The position numbers and the translations under genes were made by a program. A stretch of DNA of 64,000 nucleotides from Apostichopus japonicus (lineage: Eukaryota; Echinodermata; Holothuroidea; Aspidochirotida; Stichopodidae): positions 16,938,001 to 17,002,000 of the forward strand of contig NC_092580.1 in NCBI RefSeq assembly GCF_037975245.1, given 5' to 3'. This document shows, one piece after another, positions 62,701 to 64,000 of the stretch. A model generated the notes under the pieces. The model saw only the letters and a program-made list of their open reading frames with translations, was not told where the DNA came from and did not search any database. Each line of letters starts with the position of its first letter. Positions within the stretch are counted from its first letter, which is position 1.

Positions 62701-64000
62701 GGGTGTAAGTGTAGTAGTTTGTTACTTCAGACATTATAATCATTACACTTTACCATAATAAGTACAGTTTGGAGTGTAGCAGTTGCTACCTCCGATATTA
62801 TAGTCAGCACACTATATTCTATGACCAGTATGGGTGTTAGTATAGTAGTTTGTTACTTCAGACATTATAATCATTACACTTTACCATAAAAAGGAACAGT
62901 TTGGAATGTAGCAGTTGCTACCTCTGATATTATAGTCAGCACACTATATTCTATGACCAGTATGGGTGTTAGTGTAGTAGTTTGTTACTTCAGACATTAT
63001 AATCATTACACTTTACCATAATAAGTACAGTTTGAAGTGTAGCAGTTGCTACCTCTGATATTAAAGTCAGCACACTATATTCTATGACCAGTATGGGTGT
63101 TAGTGTAGAAGTTTGTTACTTCAGACATTATAATCATTACACTTTACCATAATAAGTACAGTTTGAAGTGTAGCAGTTGCTACCTCTGATATTAAAGTCA
63201 GCACACTATATTCTATGACCAGTATGGGTGTTAGTGTAGAAGTTTGTTACTTCAGACATTATAATCATTACACTTTACCATAATAAGTACAGTTTGAAGT
63301 GTAGCAGTTGCTACCTCTGATAGTATAGTCAGCACACTATATTATATGACCAGTATGGGTACCGTAGTAGTTTGTTACTTCAGACATTATAATCATTACA
63401 CCATACCATAATAAGTACAGTTTGAAGGGTAGCAGTTGCTACTTCTCATATTATAGTCAGCACACTATATTCTATGACCAGTGTGGGTGTTAGTGTAGTA
63501 GTTGTTACTTCAGATGTTATAATCATTACACTATGCTATGACTACTATGGGTATAACTGTAGCAGTGTGCTATTTCATATATGATAGTCATTACACAGCA
63601 TATTATTATATATGTAGTAGATATGGCAGTATAGTTACATTTACATGAATGTCACACATACTAATAAACTTCTCATTTCTTTCAAGATATTTCCGTATTC
63701 TTTGAGATTGTGTCTCATAAAGGGTTGATACTTGTGTACTTTACTTAAGTCTGATTGGTATCCACTTGGAGTCACTCCAAGATTAATTTATGTCGTCCAG
63801 TTACAGAGTTGTTGACAATTGACAATTCATAATCATGGACGTTAAATATGAATGTAAGAGACTGACTTTGGTCAGCCTGCGGCTTTGATAAGCCAATGAG
63901 GCTTCTTCGCAAGTTCCTGCTTGCAGGAGGATCTAAAATACAAACAAACAAACAATCTTTCTCTTTCTATAGTATGCCGATACAAGAATGGTCGGAATTA
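11131..64000 (+). CDS. ITPR: Inositol 1,4,5-trisphosphate receptor, N-terminal half (gene span, exons listed separately)
   Basis: ITPR is the IP3-gated calcium-release channel of the endoplasmic reticulum. Twenty-six ordinary coding exons plus two micro-exons join in frame to about 1,225 residues that follow vertebrate IP3R closely from the first methionine. In order they give the suppressor beta-trefoil (about 1-223), the IP3-binding beta-trefoil and armadillo core (about 224-600) and the first part of the helical regulatory domain. The phosphate-binding residues are all present: R264-T-T-G-R268, R490, K494, R497 and Y553-R554-K555. The SI segment known from vertebrate ITPR1 is absent at the exon 9/10 junction. 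The protein continues past the window, so the channel pore is not seen. Introns are rich in transposable elements; only exons 4-5 up to 20 are closely spaced. Confidence 0.97.
11229..11311 (+). CDS. ITPR: ITPR coding exon 1
   Basis: Encodes residues 1-28. The ATG at 11229 has A at -3 and begins [10 protein letters not shown], followed by the family's S-L-Y-A-E-G motif. This is the first strand of the suppressor domain. Donor GTAAGT at 11312. The exon ends after two bases of the Gly28 codon. Confidence 0.95.
12219..12289 (+). CDS. ITPR: ITPR coding exon 2
   Basis: Encodes residues 28-52, with the conserved L-V-D-D-R-C-V-V motif and the N-P-P-x-K-F-R segment. Acceptor TTTTCAG at 12212-12218, donor GTAGGT at 12290. 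Phases match exons 1 and 3. Confidence 0.95.
12290..13930. other. ITPR intron 2, first part
   Basis: No gene is seen. A short dispersed repeat at about 12345-12425 recurs in reverse orientation at about 31366-31440. A run of C lies near 12781-12793. Confidence 0.4.
13975..14255 (+). mobile_element. tRNA-derived SINE
   Basis: The head resembles a tRNA gene: a GCAATGAGGCTTAGCAATCGG stretch leads into GGTTCCGGGTTATATACC, which fits a degenerate RNA polymerase III B box. An unrelated body of about 150 bp follows, and the copy ends in an ATT-repeat tail near 14224-14240. This is the usual architecture of a tRNA-derived SINE. The 5' edge is approximate and the copy looks old. Confidence 0.6.
14256..18886. 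other. ITPR intron 2, remainder
   Basis: AT-rich intronic DNA with many short palindromic words of the GTACAGTAC / TACTGTA type. A short duplication lies at 18070-18125. No coding exon or repeat family was recognised. Confidence 0.4.
18887..19002 (+). CDS. ITPR: ITPR coding exon 3
   Basis: Encodes residues 52-90, including D-C-L-F-K-I-C-P and Q-F-W-K-A-A-K-P, both hallmark strings of the suppressor domain. Acceptor TTTGCAG at 18880-18886, donor GTAAAC at 19003. Confidence 0.95.
19003..20131. other. ITPR intron 3, first part
   Basis: No coding exon seen. A G-run lies at about 19042-19052 just after the donor region. The rest is AT-rich without recognised repeats. Confidence 0.4.
20140..21693. 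mobile_element. Non-autonomous hAT-like transposon, 1.55 kb
   Basis: The ends are perfect 10-bp inverted repeats, CAGTGTTCGA at 20140-20149 and its complement at 21684-21693. They are flanked by an exact 8-bp duplication AGTACATC (20132-20139 and 21694-21701). CAGTG-type ends with an 8-bp duplication define hAT transposons. No transposase frame is present, so it depends on an enzyme encoded elsewhere. Internal features are a palindromic ATCGGTATCGGCCGAT-rich patch near 20340-20400 and G-rich hairpins near 20880-20930. Confidence 0.85.
21702..22775. other. ITPR intron 3 between the hAT-like element and the LTR element
   Basis: No coding sequence or repeat was recognised. A short open frame at 21710-21988 has no family resemblance and AT-rich composition like its surroundings. 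Confidence 0.4.
22780..23337 (+). repeat. 5' LTR
   Basis: 558 bp, starting TG and ending CA, identical to the 3' LTR except at 23106. It should contain the element's promoter and RNA start. A small open frame inside it (23113-23325) is repeated in the other LTR and is not taken as a gene. Confidence 0.97.
23339..23356 (+). other. Candidate primer-binding site
   Basis: TGGTGGCAAGCG begins one base after the 5' LTR. TGG is the complement of the CCA end of a tRNA, as expected for a minus-strand primer site. Which tRNA is used cannot be told by eye. Confidence 0.65.
23375..25414 (+). CDS. gag: Gag polyprotein of the Ty3/Gypsy element
   Basis: About 679 residues. The long N-terminal part (about 1-400) is rich in R, S, G and N and looks disordered. 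A retrotransposon Gag capsid-type region follows at about 405-575 ([10 protein letters not shown] start). Near the C-terminus is one CCHC zinc knuckle, C-Y-N-C-x4-H-x4-C, at about 649-662, which binds RNA in packaging. An in-frame TTG lies two codons earlier; I chose the ATG at 23375. The stop TAG at 25412 directly follows a slippery heptamer, which explains how pol is made. Confidence 0.9.
   Translation: MNDLISFDSDTCVSRQELVSCREQSVAPCSGSHLENRVREEPTLSEIQNGNVLCNQDWMVVDECVPSDGGLDGSTLPREYFSNSRNHYLNGPKRYSEASFGAARSPSVTGDIRMRVSRDFEERERNQQPRNVDDGVSERRANVPPTECPRNFISNSVVKLDLGNGFSRTVSNRENAPLINIGDGLSDRERDTSSPAHMGVRHSQSGTAGYNLYQSRADHMPLGGVPGKGSREIDTRNATQYGVEDLQPRAARYEIRQSGTDSMPWGGVTGPGPSGISRGDSLSRIRYPSEDTVYRDKYLISGAGNSRSVLEGLDRADDKKRYPSVGEWHKCNNYGYDLDYRPSVSRHGAGHYVNREAGRSYRRIEDDQLNYRQVVNNSDRNVQLGEYSPPVRYHSNDLPVPPSDSRIYPKRTEVRPVAFDGSSEWNDYIVQFELIAEMNRWDPLSKGMHLATSLRGEALSVLGDLDTSMRRNYDSLVAALSKRFGSQNQTELFRAQLKNKQRKKGENLPELAQSVRRLVKLAYPEAKYDLQETLAKDHFIDALADTDMRWGIYQSRPKCLDSAVKTAIEFETFQQAENQRNSRRLVRAVSGPPDTDQKLAKEVQSNLDQVVEKMVAKIQECFKSLEKSHGNSEKPHKREGKNMIKDNKCYNCKEVGHFARNCPKPKVSDNNGTNHNSGN
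25402..28932 (+). CDS. pol: Pol polyprotein of the Ty3/Gypsy element
   Basis: The -1 frame after gag is open from 25402 to a TGA at 28930. It contains an aspartic protease (D-T-G-A at 25552-25563) and a reverse transcriptase with F-C-V-D-Y-R-R-L-N and the catalytic Y-L-D-D at 26845-26856. RNase H follows (D-T-D-A-S near 27286-27300 and T-D-H-G-A near 27490), then the integrase zinc-binding H-H-C-C region (28198-28320). The integrase core has D in A-M-D-I-L-G, D in T-D-Q-G and E in G-M-V-E, the last two separated by 35 residues. There is no ATG near its start, consistent with expression by frameshift. The C-terminus appears cut short by a frame break in a C-rich run at 28879-28888. Confidence 0.93.
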   Translation, partial: LGKLVKAGSAGHESASGPKRPFVTSLSEKNNRDGLYARIQIHGRTLDSLIDTGANICVVKRSMYQEIVQSARPKLERTGEDLVMADDRSIPLFGCGNFSLKMGDFSASHPVWVADISTDFILGCDFLAKYKCQIDLGLGQIKIGNIVVQCFGNERLNAPSNVVNRITVAETVCISPGQEIVVPGKLVNKLDGTEFIVEPCENFVKKHSIMVAKAVVNPQSHVIPIRMINVDSVPVTVYEGVTAATCEPVEEVLSVQNTEGDTSNEGGGVTDLPHHILGLYNSLEGSLDENQKALVRRLLLKHESIFAKCKEDLGRTDIVKHKIPTKEVAPIKQHARRLPLNKREEAANEVSDMLKRGVIEPSSSPWASPVVLVKKKDGSTRFCVDYRRLNDITTKDSYPIPRIDDSLDSLNGSTWFTTLDLASGYWQVEMDESDREKTAFITHSGLYQFCVMPFGLCNAPATFERLMEKILSGLQWQTCLVYLDDVIIFGKNFEEHIAAIDDVFTRFKLAGLKLSPKKCFLFKQKVEFLGHVVSKDGVSTDPSKVAVVKNWPRPNCVRDVRGFVGLCSYYRKFVKNFTLIARPLHRLTEKGKRFLWNEECEEAFNALKVALTSTPILAFPTPSDKYILDTDASNESLGSVLSQIQGGEERVIAYFSKSFSKAERRYCVTRKELYAIVASIKHFHHYLYGAEFLVRTDHGALRWLLNFKQPEGQIARWLEMLGTYNYEIQHRPGSKHGNADALSRRPCVDCRYCLRLEETELSTVEDTGGNLTDTHVCTVVTRSKTKQGGSQTDRLDEIRTDAEKGMDPATSVESPTQSGKDNGQVVPEIVAPRLELDGAWVDQWSVEDIKKAQQGDNDISRIIDWMVISKERPQWSLISAENKTFKTYWGMWKVLCLRNGILYRKWESDSGNEISWKLVVARSMRNEVMSLLHSNATAGHLGVKKTMRRVQSRFYWAGYHKDIERWCRQCEKCSSRKGPIKSHRARMQKYVVGAPMERVAMDILGPLPVTDTGNRYILCVADYFTKWTEAYAIPNQEAVTVARVFVEQFVLRFGVPLQLHTDQGRNFESNLFKELAQLLGIDKTRTTAFHPQSDGMVERFNRTLEAMLSAVVSENQRDWDEWLPHVTMAYRSSVHETTGETPSVMMLGREMNLPVDLLVPPPLQQHRRIQLWMIKN
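25405..25464 (+). promoter_or_regulatory. Programmed -1 frameshift site between gag and pol
   Basis: The heptamer GGGAAAC (25405-25411) lies in the gag frame as G GGA AAC, the X-XXY-YYZ pattern of -1 ribosomal slippage, and the gag stop TAG follows at once. Shifting back one base enters the pol frame, which is open from 25402. After a 7-nt spacer, AGCCG (25419-25423) can pair with CGGCT (25442-25446). The loop sequence GGGCC (25431-25435) can pair with GGTCC (25450-25454) or GGCCC (25460-25464). That is an H-type pseudoknot layout. Slippage itself is inferred. Confidence 0.75.
28869..29126 (+). pseudogene. Probable displaced C-terminal part of pol
   Basis: An 85-codon frame without an early ATG overlaps the end of pol in the -1 frame. 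It runs smoothly from the P-rich end of the integrase (after the V-P-P-P region) into T-P-S-T-A-S-S-D and a charged region. It ends at TAA 29124. The overlap includes the C-run CCCCCACCCC, where loss of a single base would split one reading frame into two. I do not recognise a domain in it. A separate small ORF is the alternative. Confidence 0.45.
29127..29835 (+). other. Non-coding 3' region of the LTR element
   Basis: AT-rich, with no open frame resembling envelope or other proteins. It separates pol from the polypurine tract. Confidence 0.6.
29836..29848 (+). other. Polypurine tract
   Basis: GAGAAGGGGATAG immediately precedes the 3' LTR, the expected primer for plus-strand synthesis. Confidence 0.75.
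29849..30406 (+). repeat. 3' LTR
   Basis: 558 bp, no indels and one substitution against the 5' LTR (C at 30175). It is followed directly by the second copy of the ATAC target duplication. Confidence 0.97.
30411..31981. other. ITPR intron 3, last part
   Basis: Intronic DNA without a recognised exon. About 31366-31440 carries, in reverse orientation, a short repeat also present at 12345-12425 (ACATTTTGGTTGTC-type core). It ends in TTACTCTTCAG before exon 4. Confidence 0.4.
31982..32074 (+). CDS. ITPR: ITPR coding exon 4
   Basis: Encodes residues 91-121, including E-S-R-K-L-L-G-T and G-H-A-I-Q of the suppressor domain. It is phase 0 at both ends (31 codons). Acceptor CTCTTCAG, donor GTTAGT at 32075. 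It is separated from exon 3 by the 13-kb transposon-filled intron. Confidence 0.95.
32121..32888. mobile_element. Non-autonomous hAT-like element, 768 bp
   Basis: The inverted ends match at 16 of 17 positions (CAGGCCTTGATTTATAA at the left; the right end read inwards differs by one base). A 6-bp direct repeat TTTTTG flanks both sides (32115-32120 and 32889-32894). Inside, AGGAG-AGC-type words recur near both ends. The CAGG-type ends suggest hAT, although only six bases of the expected eight-base duplication match. No transposase is present. Confidence 0.6.
33456..33614 (+). CDS. ITPR: ITPR coding exon 5
   Basis: Encodes residues 122-174, with the highly conserved [17 protein letters not shown] and [13 protein letters not shown]. 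Tyr166 corresponds to the suppressor-domain tyrosine (167 in rodents) that couples IP3 binding to gating. The acceptor lies after a CTT/CTC repeat tract ending AACAG. Donor GTGAGT at 33615. Confidence 0.97.
33615..34594. other. ITPR intron 5
   Basis: No exon or repeat family recognised. It contains GGGGTCAAG-type phrases (33752, 33960-34010) that resemble the repeat in intron 20 near 49180-49870. Confidence 0.4.
34595..34693 (+). CDS. ITPR: ITPR coding exon 6
   Basis: Encodes residues 175-207: V-G-D-K-V-V-L-E-P and G-Q-P-L-H-A-S, ending P-G-C-K-E. It is the last part of the suppressor beta-trefoil. 33 codons, phase 0 at both ends. Acceptor TTCTCAG, donor GTATAG at 34694. Confidence 0.95.
34694..35373. 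other. ITPR intron 6
   Basis: AT-rich; nothing recognised apart from splice signals at its ends. Confidence 0.4.
35374..35457 (+). CDS. ITPR: ITPR coding exon 7
   Basis: Encodes residues 208-235: [10 protein letters not shown] and G-I-L-K-G. It spans the hinge between suppressor domain and IP3-binding core. 28 codons, phase 0. Acceptor CATTTTCAG, donor GTAAGT at 35458. Confidence 0.95.
35458..36486. other. ITPR intron 7
   Basis: Intronic DNA with several locally repeated phrases (GTGGTGAAAGTA-type and CATTGTTGAATGATAA-type) between 35690 and 36250, probably old short duplications. No exon seen. Confidence 0.35.
36487..36633 (+). CDS. ITPR: ITPR coding exon 8
   Basis: Encodes residues 236-284 of the IP3-binding beta-trefoil: [11 protein letters not shown] and the loop F-L-R-T-T-G-R. 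R264, T265-T266-G267 and R268 match R265, T266-G268 and R269 of rodent IP3R1, which hold the IP3 phosphates. 49 codons, phase 0. Donor GTTAGT at 36634. Confidence 0.97.
36912..37007 (+). CDS. ITPR: ITPR coding exon 9
   Basis: Encodes residues 285-316: V-V-Q-H-D-P-C-x-G-G-A-G and F-R-F-K-H-L-A-T-x-x-Y-L-A-A-E. 32 codons, phase 0. Acceptor TTTTGTAG, donor GTAAGT at 37008. The junction with exon 10 falls at the position of the SI splice segment in vertebrate ITPR1; I see no SI-like exon in the 283-bp intron. Confidence 0.95.
37291..37451 (+). CDS. ITPR: ITPR coding exon 10
   Basis: Encodes residues 317-370. A short D/K-rich stretch (A-D-N-D-P-H-K-D) stands where vertebrate ITPR1 has the longer SI region. 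Then S-S-V-Y-H-L-V and [12 protein letters not shown] follow. Acceptor TTTCCAG, donor GTGAGT at 37452. It ends two bases into a Thr codon. Confidence 0.95.
37452..38692. other. ITPR intron 10
   Basis: No exon recognised. It contains a TA microsatellite at about 38449-38469 and a C-rich run near 38410-38430. Confidence 0.4.
38693..38792 (+). CDS. ITPR: ITPR coding exon 11
   Basis: Encodes residues 370-403: [17 protein letters not shown], nearly invariant in IP3 receptors, then K-P-V-M-L-K. Donor GTAAGA at 38793. If the intron were retained, the frame would stay open for a further 68 codons, to a stop at 38997. Confidence 0.97.
39160..39411 (+). pseudogene. THAP-domain remnant
   Basis: An open frame in ITPR intron 11 carries the core of a THAP zinc-finger DNA-binding domain. 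It has F-S-I-F, then a basic segment [17 protein letters not shown], then [10 protein letters not shown] with the Cys-x2-His zinc ligands. The N-terminal ligand pair C-x(2-4)-C is not clear. The frame stops soon after the domain. THAP domains occur in P-element-type transposases and in host proteins; this looks like a fragment of one of these. The preceding frame upstream of about 39160 shows no similarity. Confidence 0.55.
39412..41860. other. ITPR intron 11, remainder
   Basis: No exon or repeat family recognised. Composition is similar to neighbouring introns. It ends with AAATCTACAG before exon 12. Confidence 0.4.
41861..42021 (+). CDS. ITPR: ITPR coding exon 12
   Basis: Encodes residues 404-457: [14 protein letters not shown] and [11 protein letters not shown]. 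This is the junction between beta-trefoil and armadillo parts of the IP3-binding core. Donor GTAGGT at 42022; it ends two bases into Lys457. Confidence 0.97.
42022..42511. other. ITPR intron 12
   Basis: Contains a G/A-rich stretch at 42110-42150 and a C-rich stretch at 42240-42275; otherwise nothing recognised. Confidence 0.4.
42512..42653 (+). CDS. ITPR: ITPR coding exon 13
   Basis: Encodes residues 457-504. The [12 protein letters not shown] string provides R490, K494 and R497, which match the IP3-contact residues R504, K508 and R511 of rodent IP3R1. Acceptor TTTTTTTAAAG, donor GTAAGC at 42654. Confidence 0.97.
42877..43035 (+). CDS. ITPR: ITPR coding exon 14
   Basis: Encodes residues 505-557. 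It ends S-Y-R-K-N-Q, where Y553, R554 and K555 match the IP3-binding Y567-R568-K569. Phase 0 at both ends. Acceptor CTTGTTACAG, donor GTAAAA at 43036. Confidence 0.97.
43204..43446 (-). pseudogene. Penelope-like element GIY-YIG endonuclease fragment
   Basis: The minus-strand frame reads [11 protein letters not shown] near its start and Y-V-G-E-T-G nine residues later. These are the two halves of a GIY-YIG nuclease in the form found at the C-terminus of Penelope-like retroelement proteins. A V-S-E-H-F-N-L and H-S segment follows, also typical of that domain. The usual basic R-x-R-x3-H stretch is damaged. Only this C-terminal fragment was recognised; it lies in ITPR intron 14, antisense to the gene. 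Confidence 0.7.
43913..44085 (+). CDS. ITPR: ITPR coding exon 15
   Basis: Encodes residues 558-615: [18 protein letters not shown] and [12 protein letters not shown], among the best conserved strings of the receptor. Donor GTGAGC at 44086; ends two bases into an Arg codon. Confidence 0.97.
44086..44526. other. ITPR intron 15
   Basis: AT-rich; nothing recognised. Confidence 0.4.
44527..44646 (+). CDS. ITPR: ITPR coding exon 16
   Basis: Encodes residues 615-655: [11 protein letters not shown] and T-Q-E-L-I-Y. Acceptor TTAACAG, donor GTAGGC at 44647, only about 22 bp before a TA microsatellite. Confidence 0.95.
44669..44721. repeat. TA microsatellite
   Basis: About 26 uninterrupted TA units just inside ITPR intron 16. 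Likely length-polymorphic. Confidence 0.95.
44914..45114 (+). CDS. ITPR: ITPR coding exon 17
   Basis: Encodes residues 655-722. The first part is an acidic, divergent linker (D-V-D-G-E-I-E-P). The E-L-F-W-E-N and [10 protein letters not shown] region ending L-K-Y-Y-R follows. Donor GTAGGT at 45115; ends two bases into the Arg codon. Confidence 0.95.
45457..45573 (+). other. ITPR: Possible alternative in-frame extension of ITPR exon 18
   Basis: An upstream 3' splice site (TATTTATTGCAG, ending 45456) has the same phase as the standard one at 45573. The 117 bases between them are open, adding 39 codons that begin Y-L-R-K-P-K-G. Both sites place G before a Tyr codon. The insert has no counterpart I recognise in other IP3 receptors. 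Confidence 0.3.
45574..45825 (+). CDS. ITPR: ITPR coding exon 18
   Basis: Encodes residues 722-806: [11 protein letters not shown] and L-P-Y-D-L-R-A-S-F, then [13 protein letters not shown]. Acceptor CCCACACACAG, donor GTAAGT at 45826; ends two bases into an Asp codon. Confidence 0.97.
45826..46490. other. ITPR intron 18
   Basis: Nothing recognised beyond splice signals. Confidence 0.4.
46491..46647 (+). CDS. ITPR: ITPR coding exon 19
   Basis: Encodes residues 806-858: a divergent S/D/Q-rich start, then [13 protein letters not shown] and N-K-L-T-Y-E. Acceptor CTGATTTCAG, donor GTAACA at 46648. Confidence 0.95.
46942..47125 (+). mobile_element. Short interspersed repeat, copy 1
   Basis: About 160 bp sharing long near-identical stretches with 63789-63955 (for example TGTCGTCCAGTTACAGAG and GCTTTGATAAGCCAATGAGG). 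The 3' tail is made of CATA-type repeats. It ends about 30 bp before ITPR exon 20. It is a dispersed family of SINE-like size; a polymerase III promoter was not recognised. Confidence 0.65.
47155..47302 (+). CDS. ITPR: ITPR coding exon 20
   Basis: Encodes residues 859-908: [14 protein letters not shown] and L-L-S-I-L-D-C. Acceptor CTCCTATAG, donor GTAAGA at 47303. It ends one base into a codon, the phase needed for both micro-exons and exon 23. Confidence 0.95.
47380..47905. repeat. Minisatellite in ITPR intron 20
   Basis: About 17 degenerate copies of a 28-30-bp unit of the form AATGTGAGACACAATTTCAT followed by AATCCAGCAG. Alternate copies read CATAGTCTAGCAG, so the higher-order unit is a dimer of about 57 bp. 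Confidence 0.85.
48196..48210 (+). CDS. ITPR: ITPR micro-exon A (15 nt)
   Basis: AACCTGCAAAAGGAG lies between a strong acceptor (TTTTCTTTTCTAG) and donor GTACAG. It is phase 1 at both ends and adds Glu-Pro-Ala-Lys-Gly. The position matches the SIII alternative splice segment of vertebrate ITPR1, just before the S-I-H-G-V-G motif. Inclusion cannot be shown without RNA data. Confidence 0.65.
48211..49130. other. ITPR intron DNA after micro-exon A
   Basis: No further exon recognised. A C-run is at 48529-48538. Confidence 0.35.
49160..49880. repeat. Degenerate tandem repeat with GGTCAAAGGTCATTTG core
   Basis: Roughly five units of 115-155 bp, each with a phrase like AAGGTCATTTG, then TTGGTCAAACTT and GTGATCAGCAG. 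The same core occurs at 13939 and, more weakly, in intron 5. The first unit contains a perfect AGGTCAAAGGTCA at 49182-49194. Confidence 0.6.
49881..51079. other. ITPR intron DNA before the 169-bp satellite
   Basis: No exon, coding remnant or repeat family recognised. Confidence 0.35.
51080..52412. repeat. 169-bp satellite array
   Basis: About eight head-to-tail copies with a period of 169 bp (marker positions 51252, 51421, 51590, 51759, 51928, 52097). Each unit contains the 24-bp phrase starting CTTATACATCCATACACTG twice, then TTTACCCAAACACAC and TAAGCACCATAAATCTCC. Copies are almost identical, so the array is recent or homogenised. Minus-strand frames of 70 codons recur in every unit; these arise from the repeat and are not taken as genes. 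Confidence 0.95.
52413..52925. other. Unique flank of the satellite
   Basis: The last satellite unit runs into unique DNA that is open on the minus strand for 81 codons (52325-52570). I do not recognise the translation. The array may have grown from the edge of this sequence. Confidence 0.35.
52926..52940 (+). CDS. ITPR: ITPR micro-exon B (15 nt)
   Basis: AGCCACCTAAAGCAG lies between acceptor ATATGTTCAG and donor GTATGT. It is phase 1 at both ends and adds Glu-Pro-Pro-Lys-Ala. It matches micro-exon A at 10 of 15 positions, so the two may have arisen by duplication. Any combination of A and B keeps the reading frame. Confidence 0.65.
52941..54779. other. ITPR intron DNA after micro-exon B
   Basis: No exon recognised. 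A TA microsatellite is at about 54435-54452. Confidence 0.35.
54780..54988 (+). pseudogene. 3' end remnant of a LINE reverse transcriptase
   Basis: Translation across two frames gives the typical C-terminal tail of LINE polymerases. An L-R-S-S-S-S-like stretch comes first, then L-W-N-G-L-P, then [12 protein letters not shown]. Stops and a frameshift show it is dead. It lies about 95 bp before ITPR exon 23. Confidence 0.6.
55083..55273 (+). CDS. ITPR: ITPR coding exon 23
   Basis: Encodes residues 908-971 (numbered without micro-exons): the conserved [11 protein letters not shown] motif, a variable G/M/Q-rich linker, then [14 protein letters not shown]. Acceptor TTCGTATAG; the donor is GTTCGT, weaker than the others but at the conserved intron position. 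Confidence 0.93.
55274..56302. other. ITPR intron 23, first part
   Basis: No exon or repeat family recognised. Confidence 0.4.
56303..56670. mobile_element. TTAA-type MITE, copy 1
   Basis: 368 bp with ends TTAAAGG...CCTTTAA. The inverted ends share TTAAAGG, then six mismatched bases, then AGACTCGC. It is nearly the same sequence as 57619-57986. Ends in TTAA suggest piggyBac-like or similar TTAA-targeting transposition. There is no coding capacity. Confidence 0.7.
56766..57107 (+). CDS. ITPR: ITPR coding exon 24
   Basis: Encodes residues 972-1085: [12 protein letters not shown], an acidic variable region, then [17 protein letters not shown] and [18 protein letters not shown]. It is the largest exon here (114 codons, phase 0), flanked by two copies of the same MITE. 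Donor GTTAGT at 57108. Confidence 0.97.
57619..57986. mobile_element. TTAA-type MITE, copy 2
   Basis: Second copy, same orientation as copy 1, with the same TTAAAGGG start and GCCTTTAA end. Small indels separate the two. It lies in intron 24, about 510 bp after exon 24. Confidence 0.7.
58181..58330 (+). CDS. ITPR: ITPR coding exon 25
   Basis: Encodes residues 1086-1135: [14 protein letters not shown] and [11 protein letters not shown], then a Lys-rich tail shorter than in vertebrate ITPR1. Acceptor TTGCTGATAG, donor GTGAGT at 58331. Confidence 0.97.
58331..59266. other. ITPR intron 25
   Basis: AT-rich; nothing recognised. Confidence 0.4.
59267..59371 (+). CDS. ITPR: ITPR coding exon 26
   Basis: Encodes residues 1136-1170: [15 protein letters not shown] and [10 protein letters not shown]. 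It matches the position just before the I-L-K/I-L-I-R-L-S helix of vertebrate receptors. Phase 0. Acceptor TTTCTTTGCAG, donor GTAATT at 59372. Confidence 0.92.
59372..60100. other. ITPR intron 26
   Basis: Nothing recognised apart from splice signals. Confidence 0.4.
60101..60238 (+). CDS. ITPR: ITPR coding exon 27
   Basis: Encodes residues 1171-1216: [10 protein letters not shown] and [21 protein letters not shown], very close to vertebrate IP3R. Phase 0. Acceptor ACTGCCAG, donor GTAAGC at 60239. Confidence 0.97.
60677..60706 (+). other. ITPR: Candidate 30-nt alternative exon
   Basis: A 30-nt open segment ([10 protein letters not shown]) lies between acceptor TATTTTACAG and a GTAAAA donor. 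It is phase 0 at both ends, as the flanking exons require. It has no recognised counterpart and may be chance. Confidence 0.25.
60707..62261. other. ITPR intron 27, middle part
   Basis: Contains a C-run (60858-60867), a T-run (61022-61038) and a G-run (61348-61360). No exon recognised. Confidence 0.35.
62262..63620. repeat. Satellite array, unit about 130 bp
   Basis: About ten copies of a unit with GTTGCTACCTCCGATATTAT, then AGTCAGCACACTATATTCTA, then GTTTGTTACTTCAGACATTA. Copies differ by point changes and a few-base indels. The last copies near 63500-63620 are strongly diverged. It lies in ITPR intron 27. Confidence 0.93.
63789..63955 (+). mobile_element. Short interspersed repeat, copy 2
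   Basis: Same family and orientation as 46942-47125. The 3' tail is (CAAA)n. It ends about 18 bp before ITPR exon 28, so the exon's polypyrimidine tract directly follows the repeat tail. Confidence 0.65.
63973..64000 (+). CDS. ITPR: ITPR coding exon 28, partial
   Basis: Starts after CTTTCTATAG. The 28 bases in the window read Y-A-D-T-R-M-V-G-I in the phase set by exon 27, lining up with the K-A-E-D-T-K-M-Q-E-I region of vertebrate receptors. The exon continues beyond the window. Confidence 0.85.

Noticed and set aside
47380-63620. Tandem arrays as possible CRISPR loci
   Set aside because: Units are contiguous without unique spacers and the genome is clearly eukaryotic.

Overview
The window is eukaryotic, AT-rich, intron-rich DNA from an animal. 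It holds one host gene, an inositol 1,4,5-trisphosphate receptor (IP3R/ITPR) on the + strand, embedded in many transposable elements. Features such as a Penelope-like GIY-YIG fragment, CR1/L2-type LINEs, hAT-like non-autonomous elements and a tRNA-derived SINE suggest a marine invertebrate. I lean towards an echinoderm, but the sequence alone does not prove it.

Layout. 1-11130: upstream DNA without a recognisable host gene. It holds a decayed minus-strand CR1/L2-type LINE (about 2096-5183) split by a hAT-like MITE, then a second LINE fragment (7866-8199) split by a long-inverted-repeat MITE. 11131-64000: the ITPR gene. I placed 26 ordinary coding exons and two 15-nt micro-exons by matching reading frame, phase and splice sites. 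Together they encode about the first 1,225 residues: the suppressor domain, the IP3-binding core with all the phosphate-contacting basic residues, and part of the cytosolic helical domain. The window ends inside an exon, so the channel domain lies downstream.

Intron 3 (13 kb) carries a 1.55-kb hAT-like element and a complete Ty3/Gypsy LTR retrotransposon (22780-30406). The two LTRs differ at one position in 558, so the insertion is young. Its gag and pol are joined by what looks like a textbook -1 frameshift site with a possible pseudoknot. Other introns hold a second hAT-like element, a THAP-domain remnant, a Penelope fragment, paired TTAA-type MITEs flanking exon 24, paired short interspersed repeats lying 20-30 nt before exons 20 and 28, a 169-bp satellite, a roughly 130-bp satellite and a roughly 30-bp minisatellite.

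The most interesting gene-level signal is the pair of phase-symmetric 15-nt micro-exons. They sit exactly where vertebrate ITPR1 has its SIII alternative splice segment.
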